Source: Tengunoibacter tsumagoiensis (GTDB lineage Bacteria > Chloroflexota > Ktedonobacteria > Ktedonobacterales > Ktedonobacteraceae). Taken from it: a stretch of 64,000 nt of DNA. The position numbers were made by a program, and so were the translations under genes. Positions within the stretch are counted from its first letter, which is position 1, and every line of letters starts with the position of its first letter. Shown piece after piece: positions 58,834 through 64,000 of this stretch. The stretch spans positions 5,021,001 through 5,085,000 of the forward strand of contig NZ_BIFR01000001.1 of NCBI RefSeq assembly GCF_003967535.1, in the 5' to 3' direction. The notes below the pieces were generated by a model that worked only from the letters and a program-made list of their open reading frames with translations, did no database searches and was not told where the DNA came from.

Positions 58834-59427
58834 TTAGTTGATTTTTTTCGGGCGCTCTTGTTCGAGCTGCGCTGTTTTTTCCATGTATCCAGCAATATAG
58901 CTTTTTTTGTAATCGATGGCCGAGAGCTCTCCAGATTTTTTCTCGACCTCGCGCACTTTGTCCTGGCAGAATGATGCAATCTCTTCGCGATCTTTGCTCT
59001 CAGAATATTCCGAGTAGTCTGCGGTCGCATCTTCGCGACCGTCATTGACAGCAGTTTGATAGAGATTTTGCTGCTTGCTGAAAGCTTCCAGGTCAACAGC
59101 ATCAGCCAACTCATATCTCATTGGCGTCGCACCAGGCACAGGACGCAGCGCGACCAGGAATGGCAGACGACCGTGACGACCAGCTATGGCCGCGAGCAGC
59201 ACAGTCGCAGCTGGTGCATAGCCTGGCATAATGACATAGAGGTCATTGCGCCACTCGTCGCCGCTCAGCGCAGTACTGTCAACGATCTTGCTGATTTGCG
59301 ACGCCATGCTGAGATCATGGTTGATCTGCACTACCACAGCGCGAATCTCGACGTCTGCGATCGATTGAAATATTTGTTGTTTGGTCTCCGGTGATAAGGG
59401 ATGAGAGAAATTTATAAGAATAGGCAT
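58834..59427 (-). CDS. Csx15-like protein with C-terminal extension (197 aa), possible anti-CRISPR
   Basis: Residues 1-125 (PILINFSHPLSPETKQQIFQSI, VVVQINHDLSMASQISKIVDSTALSGDEWRNDLYVIMPGYAPAATVLLAAIAGRHGRLPFLVALRPVPGATPMRYELADAVDLEAF) resemble my memory of CRISPR-associated Csx15 of type III systems. That family starts -NFSHPLTPEQ-, has a LSPEEWQT-P-LV-PPG region, LLAELHGRMGYFP, and LRPVPG-TPPR-EVAEV-DL-A. Csx15 proteins are about 120-130 residues, and this one adds about 70 charged helical residues. It stands alone on the opposite strand between tail and lysis genes, the position of a moron gene. No cas genes are present. A phage Csx15 could capture or destroy cyclic oligoadenylate signals (inference). 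Start has CGGAGG upstream. Confidence 0.6.
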   Translation of the reverse strand: MPILINFSHPLSPETKQQIFQSIADVEIRAVVVQINHDLSMASQISKIVDSTALSGDEWRNDLYVIMPGYAPAATVLLAAIAGRHGRLPFLVALRPVPGATPMRYELADAVDLEAFSKQQNLYQTAVNDGREDATADYSEYSESKDREEIASFCQDKVREVEKKSGELSAIDYKKSYIAGYMEKTAQLEQERPKKIN

Positions 59428-59819
59428 GTGCGCCTCCGTTTATTTTGTATTTTCAATCATTATATTCTATGGCGTGCGCCACGAGCAATGCAGCGCGCGA
59501 ATGTCCTATTCCTGGCGATTGCGCCAGTGTCATTAAGATAATATTAAGATTTTATATGGATACATTGTACAGCTTATTGTGGTATAATGTGGACAAAGTG
59601 AACACTTATCCACATTGTTATCAACATTTAATAGCATTATTGCACATTAGAGCACAATAATTATGCATAAATGTTGTATACGATCTGTAAGATCTGTACG
59701 ATCTATACGATGTGTACAATTAGACAATCATTGCAAATGTCTAGTTGTATGCAATGGATTTGCAAGATAATGCATTTGCATTGTATAATCAATGATTATA
59801 TAGGAGACGACAACCTCCA
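59428..59819. other. Candidate replication origin or control region
   Basis: This AT-rich intergenic segment has TTATCCACA (59606-59614), a consensus DnaA box, and TGTGGACAA (59588-59596), the reverse of TTGTCCACA, ten bases away. TTATCAACA (59618-59626) has one mismatch to the consensus. Four tandem 9-bp units follow: GATCTGTAA, GATCTGTAC, GATCTATAC, GATGTGTAC (59682-59717). Repeated TGCAA/TTGCA words then precede the lysis promoter. DnaA boxes plus iterons plus AT-rich DNA is the layout of a replication origin. No protein-coding frame here is credible. Confidence 0.5.
59760..59789 (+). promoter_or_regulatory. Lysis-module promoter
   Basis: TTGCAA (59760-59765), 18-base spacer, TATAAT (59784-59789), 30 bases before the endolysin ATG. 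Near the start, GGAG (59803-59806) can pair with CTCC (59815-59818), which could mask the ribosome site. Confidence 0.55.
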
Positions 59820-60803
59820 ATGTTTATTATTCCGATGCTCGTAGATCAAACTCGCGTATTTATCGCTGGCAATCCAGCACCGCGATGGATTGTCATCCAC
59901 AAGACCGCTGGATTCCAAACAGCCCGCGAATGCGCCAATTACTTTGCGACGACGCCGCTCATGACCTCGTCACATTACATTGTCGGTCTAGATGGCGAGA
60001 TCGTTCAATGTGTCGGCGAGGGTGATGGCGCGGCGGCGAATTGCTGCGTCGAGCCTGGTCATGCACCATGGCTGCCAGCCATCAATCTCAATTTGTGCAC
60101 AATTAGTATCGAGCACATTGACCCGTCGCCAGACAATTCGACACCGCTCACAGTGGCGCAGAAGTTGGCGAGCTTTGGGCTGATCGCTGATATCTGCCAA
60201 CGTCACCGCATACCAATGCGGCCAGGCGACGCAGGCGGTGGAATCATCGGACACAAGGACATAGCGCCGCAGTCCAGGGCGAGGTGTCCAGGTAATTACC
60301 CGTTACAAGAGTTGTTTTTATACCTAAATCAAAGGGGTGCAAATACAATGGGAGGAATACCAACAGCCTGGCGCGATGATGGCCATACGCTGATCGCGCC
60401 GAATGGCATCAGCATTACGCAAGGATTCCGCGATTGGGTGTTGTCGCATAACTGGAGCAGCGACGACGTCCCGCTCAGCCTGGAGCAACATCGCGATCCG
60501 GTGCAGGCCCATGCGCCCAATTTTGGCGCGGGTCAGATCCAATGCTTTGTCCATAGCCTGTTGTGGTGGACTCCGGCAACCGGCGTCATCCAGGAGTCGC
60601 AGCTCGGCGCGGAGATCTACGCATTGCAATCGCAGCTGGACGCTGCACACACGCAGATCTCATCACTTCAGGCTCAGATCTCGTCGCTTCAGGCGCAGCT
60701 CTCAGCACAAGCAATCAATCCAAAGGTTGTCGATGCGATCAAGGAGATCCAGGAGATCAACGTGGCAGCAGCAGCAGCGCTCGCCGACCTGGAGGCAAAA
60801 TGA
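59820..60803 (+). CDS. Endolysin, N-acetylmuramoyl-L-alanine amidase (327 aa)
   Basis: The N-terminal Amidase_2 domain (about 1-165) cleaves the bond between MurNAc and the stem peptide. Zinc ligands are His27 (WIVIHKTAG), the histidine of IIGHKDIAP and the cysteine of RARCPGNYP. TSSHYIVGLDGEIVQCVGEGDGAAANC is also typical. Residues 177-255 form a second domain, LysM-free and Trp-rich (TAWRDDGHTLIAPNGISITQGFRDWVLSHNWSSDDVPLSL). The last 65 residues are a coiled coil (SQLDAAHTQISSLQAQISSLQAQL). The gene has an internal ribosome site before Met177. No signal peptide, so it is holin-dependent. Confidence 0.88.
   Translation: MFIIPMLVDQTRVFIAGNPAPRWIVIHKTAGFQTARECANYFATTPLMTSSHYIVGLDGEIVQCVGEGDGAAANCCVEPGHAPWLPAINLNLCTISIEHIDPSPDNSTPLTVAQKLASFGLIADICQRHRIPMRPGDAGGGIIGHKDIAPQSRARCPGNYPLQELFLYLNQRGANTMGGIPTAWRDDGHTLIAPNGISITQGFRDWVLSHNWSSDDVPLSLEQHRDPVQAHAPNFGAGQIQCFVHSLLWWTPATGVIQESQLGAEIYALQSQLDAAHTQISSLQAQISSLQAQLSAQAINPKVVDAIKEIQEINVAAAAALADLEAK
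60348..60803 (+). CDS. Probable internal-start product of the endolysin gene (151 aa)
   Basis: TCAAAGGGGTGC (60329-60340), the same motif that precedes four other genes in this element, lies seven bases before the in-frame ATG at 60348. Translation from there gives residues 177-327, the second domain plus coiled coil, without the catalytic domain. Free cell-wall-binding subunits made this way and assembling with full-length lysin are known in several phages (for example the clostridial CD27L/CTP1L and PlyPH-type cases). Confidence 0.55.
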   Translation: MGGIPTAWRDDGHTLIAPNGISITQGFRDWVLSHNWSSDDVPLSLEQHRDPVQAHAPNFGAGQIQCFVHSLLWWTPATGVIQESQLGAEIYALQSQLDAAHTQISSLQAQISSLQAQLSAQAINPKVVDAIKEIQEINVAAAAALADLEAK

Positions 60804-61186
60804 CGACCATCCCTACTCTCCCTGATTCGGTGCTTTTGCTCCTGCCTCTGCTTGTTACGGTCATAGCTGGATGGCTCAGCCAGGACACTCTGGCCCCATG
60901 GATCAACGCGCTCATCAGCGCCGTTGTCATGATTGCCTGTGCTGCATTGGCTGCAATGTTTACAGATCGCCTGGTCGGGGATCTATCCATAGATTTTATG
61001 CTCATCGTCGCGTATTGCTACGCTCTGATCAAGTGTGGCGTTCTGGCACCGCTCTATAGATTTCTCCTCGCCAGGCCATCGCCCATTGCTCCGATATTGC
61101 CTGCCTCAAAGGTCCCCACTGTCACCGACGCGAACAAGATCGCAACCGCCGACACCGCGCCAATGAAGCCGATAAGCGGACCGTAG
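60800..61186 (+). CDS. Putative holin (128 aa)
   Basis: Start ATG overlaps the endolysin stop (ATGA). Two to three membrane helices (SVLLLLPLLVTVIAGWL, WINALISAVVMIACAALAAMF, FMLIVAYCYALIKCGVLAPLY) and a polar C-terminal tail rich in Pro/Thr/Ala fit a class I/II holin. Adjacent, coupled to endolysin. No holin family assigned. Confidence 0.7.
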   Translation: MTTIPTLPDSVLLLLPLLVTVIAGWLSQDTLAPWINALISAVVMIACAALAAMFTDRLVGDLSIDFMLIVAYCYALIKCGVLAPLYRFLLARPSPIAPILPASKVPTVTDANKIATADTAPMKPISGP

Positions 61187-61355
61187 CTTACCTCGCACAG
61201 CTCGTCGCCGCTTTTTTTATGAGGCCTGGAGAGATCCAGGTCTCTCTTTGTGCATTGGTACTCGAGGATTGACGGCGATCAATGAGGATGCTACTATGAT
61301 GAAGGACATACACAGGACAAAGTGGAAACGGACATATTGTATCCTCGCAACTAAA

Positions 61356-61402
61356 AAGACACCTGGGAAGTAGCGTCGGAATGCTGACTTCCCAGGTGTC
61401 TT
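61356..61402. terminator. Bidirectional terminator between lysis and reverse-strand cluster
   Basis: AAGACACCTGGGAAGT (61356-61371) and ACTTCCCAGGTGTCTT (61387-61402) make a perfect 16-bp stem with 15-base loop. GTTGTT follows on the plus strand, and TTTTTAG on the minus strand. Another hairpin (CCTGGA-GAGA-TCCAGG near 61225) ends the holin transcript. Confidence 0.8.
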
Positions 61403-61422
61403 GTTGTTCGTTGTCTTAGTGC

Positions 61423-61773
61423 TTAAGCCATGGCGTTGCAAAGAATGGCGTCCAGGTCAGCGCGGATACCGGCTAGCACCTGCGAAACTTGTGGGTCTTT
61501 GCCCGCCTCACTGGCTGCGATGACCACGCTAAAGCAAAAAATGCAATGAAATTTACCATCTCCGCTGATCGCCTCGTTATAGGCTGCGGCAATAGTCGCT
61601 CGTACTTCGCCAGGCATAGTAATCGATGGATTTGCGCAATAGAACTCCATGGCAGCCATAAATATGGCATAAGCCATCTGTCGAGCACTGAGCGCAGGCT
61701 GCGCAGATTGCGATGATTTCATCGCGACCTTGATCGCCAGCAAGTTGATCTCAGTAGTGTCTGGACGACGCAT
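61423..61773 (-). CDS. Hypothetical helical protein (116 aa)
   Basis: Start at 61773 (MRRPDTTEINLLAIKVAMK); the ATG overlaps the preceding stop as TAATG, so translation is coupled. Mostly helical: LSARQMAYAIFMAAMEFYCAN, RATIAAAYNEAIS, and a CIFCFSVVI segment. No domain recognised. Confidence 0.6.
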   Translation of the reverse strand: MRRPDTTEINLLAIKVAMKSSQSAQPALSARQMAYAIFMAAMEFYCANPSITMPGEVRATIAAAYNEAISGDGKFHCIFCFSVVIAASEAGKDPQVSQVLAGIRADLDAILCNAMA

Positions 61774-62177
61774 TAAAGCACCTGCGCTTTCTCGCGCGTG
61801 GCCTGGTGCTCTTGATCCGCTTGATCCGCTTGATCCTCTTGATCCTCTTGATCCTCTTCTTGAATGATGAGGATATTGCTCAGGCCCTGCGCTACAAGCA
61901 GCTGGCCAATGCTCTCCGCCATGTCGGTGCAAATCTCGAAAATGCCACTTCCAATGATGCGCCCCTCGGCGCGCGCAATCATAGTTACCGATTCGCGGTC
62001 TGTCACTGAAATCGGCGAGCCAACCTCGCAACCGATGAGATCATGCGCCTGCGTTTCTACCATCGACTCATGGATAATTGTCAAGGTCACGGCGTCGATA
62101 TTTCTCGCCTGGATCTGGATTGTCGCGGCAAACCCGCTGACTGCAAATCGCACGATAGCAGTAATGGTAATCTTCAT
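61773..62177 (-). CDS. Hypothetical protein with EDQ-repeat tail (134 aa)
   Basis: Starts three bases after TCAAAGGGGTGC on the minus strand. A strand-rich N-terminal 90 residues (ITITAIVRFAVSGFAATIQIQARNIDAVTLTII, EVGSPISVTDRESVTMIARAEGRIIGSGIFEICTDMAE) ends in EEDQEDQEDQADQADQEHQ. The tail is encoded by five tandem copies of a 9-bp unit, CTTGATCCK (61811-61855), so its length is likely variable by slippage. Confidence 0.6.
   Translation of the reverse strand: MKITITAIVRFAVSGFAATIQIQARNIDAVTLTIIHESMVETQAHDLIGCEVGSPISVTDRESVTMIARAEGRIIGSGIFEICTDMAESIGQLLVAQGLSNILIIQEEDQEDQEDQADQADQEHQATREKAQVL
61811..61855 (-). repeat. Five tandem CTTGATCC(G/T) units in coding sequence
   Basis: Units at 61811, 61820, 61829, 61838 and 61847 (two ending in G, three in T) encode the E/A-D-Q repeats in the 134-residue protein. 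Multiples of three bases keep the frame, so copy number may change without breaking the gene. Confidence 0.75.
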
Positions 62178-62257
62178 TTAGCACCCCTTTGATGTCGCGG
62201 CGCTTGTCGATTGCGCCGCGATGACAAAACAAACAAAACAAGGAAACGGAAGAAAGA

Positions 62258-62617
62258 CTAAGCAACAACAACGTTAATGACAAAGCATGCGAAGCAGATC
62301 GGCGTCTCTCCAGGTCCTTCGCAGTCTAATACTCCTGGTCGGTGGCAGTTGGGACAGAGGGCGATGGGGCCACTGATGGCCTCGCCCACAATGTAGATGA
62401 CAGTATCCTCAAACTTTAGGAATACTTTGTGATGTGGAGATACATCAATAGTAATATCAGAGAGTCCTGGATAGACCAGATTGACCTCTGCGCTCGCAGG
62501 GAGATGGACGGTGATGGTGATAGTATCGTTTTCCAGGGATTTCTCGACTTGGCCGCCGGCACGAGCAATAAGCTGTGCTGCCTGGTCGTCCAGTGACGAC
62601 GCAGTTAAATGAACCAT
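62258..62617 (-). CDS. Zinc-finger protein (119 aa)
   Basis: Start at 62617, behind TCAAAGGGGTGC (62623-62634). The N-terminal region (SSLDDQAAQLIARAGGQVEKSLENDTITITVHLPASAEVNLVYPGLSDITIDVSP) is alpha then beta. The C-terminal zinc ribbon reads LCPNCHRPGVLDCEGPGETPICFACF. Likely binds nucleic acid or protein; unknown family. Ends in a hydrophobic VINVVVA. Confidence 0.65.
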   Translation of the reverse strand: MVHLTASSLDDQAAQLIARAGGQVEKSLENDTITITVHLPASAEVNLVYPGLSDITIDVSPHHKVFLKFEDTVIYIVGEAISGPIALCPNCHRPGVLDCEGPGETPICFACFVINVVVA

Positions 62618-62687
62618 AATATGCACCCCTTTGATTAGCCCCCAGGAACTAGCCGGGGGCACGCAACTAAACGAAACGAAACAATAC

Positions 62688-63680
62688 TTAGAATGGATGA
62701 TCCTCGTCGTTGACCTCACTGGCTTCATTGCCAGCCATAATTCTCCTGGATTTTTCCACCGACCAGGCGACGGTGCGCTCGACGCGACCGTCTTCCTCTA
62801 GCAACAAAGCCTGATCGCGACTGATCGCGACACTGGACAGGTATTGTAAATCAATCTGTCTAGGGACTACAGGGAAAGGGTAATAGATCTCCTTGGTTTT
62901 GCCGGCGTCCTTGCCAGCTGTGATACTGCGAGGAGATACGCCGATCGGCAATGCATAGGCATAGTACGCAGCGCCGATGTGCTCTCCTGCTTCTTCTCGG
63001 AACTTATCTGCCACGTTGAGGACGCGCTCGTGAGCCTTTAAGCAGGCTAGTGCTCTATCCGTACAGTAGGAGCTGAACTTTACCGATAATGGATAACAGT
63101 ATCCTGCATCCATCAACTCCTTTGAAAATGCAATCAAATGCAATTCTGAGCTTCGGCCCTGCGGCCAGGCATAGGCCACACCCCATCTCTCAGCAGGATC
63201 GCGGAGCATCTCTTGCTTTGATGGCACCCCTTCGCATACCACGAATAGTCCGAGTTGTGGCATTGCCCAATATCGCACTGGTCGCGGTTTGCCGGAATCG
63301 TCGGGATGAAGTACAACACACTCTGCGGCCAAACCACGCTGAACGAGGAGCGCCATTGCATCGTAGAGCTCATAGTCCTCTGGTAGTCCGGTTTCATCCA
63401 AGTCTGGCTGCTCGATTGCCCACCCCGCGATATCAGGCAGCGCCCGACCATCCAGGCCTCGAGCCTTATTGTTTCCCGTAAACCAGCTCAACCGATGCTG
63501 GCTCAGCGATGACCCGCCGCGCTTTGCGACGCTGATAAATGGCGTTCCTAAATGCAATGCCTCGTGTATTGATTCGCTCATAATTTCTGTGCTCGTCACA
63601 GTCGTCACTGCTGTACTCACCGCCGGTTCATAGAGCGCCTGGTAGCCGTTGTGCTGTACGTCGCGTGCTAATTTCGCCAT
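62688..63680 (-). CDS. Unknown phage protein (330 aa)
   Basis: Start at 63680 (MAKLARDV) with GAGGAG eight bases upstream. The sequence is soluble alpha/beta with FISVAKRGGSSLSQHRLSWFTGNNKARGLDGRALPDIAGWAIEQPDLDETGLPEDYELYDAMALLVQRGL, and ERWGVAYAWPQGRSSELHLIAFSKELMDAGYCYPLSVKFSSYCTDRALACLKAHERVLNVADKF. The layout suggests one of the large ssDNA-binding or recombination-associated phage proteins of unknown function (DUF5895-like is my best guess), but no catalytic motif is visible. Confidence 0.65.
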   Translation of the reverse strand: MAKLARDVQHNGYQALYEPAVSTAVTTVTSTEIMSESIHEALHLGTPFISVAKRGGSSLSQHRLSWFTGNNKARGLDGRALPDIAGWAIEQPDLDETGLPEDYELYDAMALLVQRGLAAECVVLHPDDSGKPRPVRYWAMPQLGLFVVCEGVPSKQEMLRDPAERWGVAYAWPQGRSSELHLIAFSKELMDAGYCYPLSVKFSSYCTDRALACLKAHERVLNVADKFREEAGEHIGAAYYAYALPIGVSPRSITAGKDAGKTKEIYYPFPVVPRQIDLQYLSSVAISRDQALLLEEDGRVERTVAWSVEKSRRIMAGNEASEVNDEDHPF

Positions 63681-63748
63681 TATCCCTGCTCCTCTTCGTG
63701 GATTCGCAATCGTCCGCGAATCCACGCTAATCTATACTACTATGAATT

Positions 63749-64000
63749 TTAACGAAGTATGCTGAACGCTCTCGAGCCATTGAGGCTTCCACGTTCCTCG
63801 ATGCTGCTGGCTGCCTGCCGGGGATCGGAGCTAGGGCCATCTGGATAAACATCGATGAGGAGATCGATACGCTCTTGCTGGCGCGGAGTTAAAGTCGGCA
63901 GCAAAGTCGGCAGCGATGAGATAGCGCGCTGCTCACTCGGACGAGCTGCGACCAGGTCGCTCACCTTGATCTCGTGCTTACAAGGCTTGCGAGCGGGACA
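63749..64000 (-). CDS. Partial hypothetical protein (at least 83 aa, continues beyond window)
   Basis: The frame is open to the window edge. The visible part begins CPARKPCKHEIKV, continues SDLVAARPSEQRAISSLPTLLPTLTPRQQERIDLLIDVYP and ends with RGSLNGSRAFSIL. Cysteines at the edge hint at a zinc site, and TPRQQERI is helix-like. The GTG near 63964 could be a start only if the upstream Cys-rich part were not coding; continuity suggests it is. Confidence 0.5.
   Translation of the reverse strand, partial: CPARKPCKHEIKVSDLVAARPSEQRAISSLPTLLPTLTPRQQERIDLLIDVYPDGPSSDPRQAASSIEERGSLNGSRAFSILR

Noticed and set aside
59445..59660. 71-residue frame in the candidate origin
   Set aside because: No ribosome site, overlaps DnaA-box-like repeats, unlike other phage proteins.
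59682..59717. Possible short CRISPR-like array
   Set aside because: Units are 9 bp and directly tandem with no spacers; they are iterons.
26300..64000. Search for integrase, attachment repeats or tRNA at the element border
   Set aside because: No recombinase other than the IS110 enzyme, no tRNA-like sequence and no convincing direct repeat seen; the right end is outside the window.

Overview
The window joins a bacterial chromosome segment (about 1-24.9 kb) to most of a siphovirus-type prophage or phage-like element (about 26.6-64 kb, running off the right edge). An IS110-family insertion sequence (24.9-26.3 kb) lies between them. The host genes fit a Chloroflexota genome, most likely class Ktedonobacteria: polymorphic-toxin debris, a WYL regulator, an XRE-MurA fusion, an alpha/beta hydrolase with a DUF5679-like zinc tail, and family-1 glycosidase, PlsY, PgsA, L9 and GreA. 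This placement rests on gene content only; no 16S or search was available.

Chromosome. Positions 1-4.4 kb are a graveyard of toxin C-terminal tips and immunity-like genes. There are two full paralogues of a 126-residue protein plus a 33-bp remnant of a third copy, a broken duplicate of a 245-residue protein, an interrupted toxin tip, and an orphan Hint end. From 4.4 to 24.9 kb come ordinary cellular genes: WYL regulator, NIPSNAP, HTH-MurA, GNAT, greA, hydrolase, a PanC-like ligase with altered substrate residues, plsY, pgsA, PhyH-like oxygenase, nucleic-acid methyltransferase, beta-glucosidase, bifunctional NAD(P)HX repair enzyme, rplI, CoxG-like protein, and RNase D-like/HEAT protein. Convergent genes are often separated by clear hairpin terminators. 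An omega-RNA-like segment without TnpB lies just upstream of rplI.

Phage element. The left part (26.6-32.5 kb) has a winged-helix regulator with a palindromic operator, two unknown large proteins (one a membrane-anchored coiled coil whose gene is packed with the word RGTCCA), and a run of tiny membrane proteins. A reverse-strand XRE-TPR regulator follows. Behind a terminator/promoter pair at 35.08-35.17 kb lies a long co-directional late block: small and large terminase, a DRB0094-type RNA ligase, portal, MuF head protein, DNA methyltransferase, prohead protease, major capsid, decoration/connector genes, tail tube, tail chaperones, tape measure and tail-tip proteins. Two classical -1 slippery sites are visible: one in the tail chaperone pair, as expected, and one that would fuse portal to MuF, which is unusual.

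After the tail genes a single reverse-strand gene resembles CRISPR-associated Csx15, followed by an AT-rich segment with DnaA-box-like sites and 9-bp iterons (a candidate origin). Then come the endolysin, with a probable internal translation start, and the holin. The right end (61.4-64 kb) is a reverse-strand cluster of unknown genes, probably early functions. No integrase, tRNA, CRISPR array or attachment site was found, so integration versus an episomal state cannot be decided from this window.
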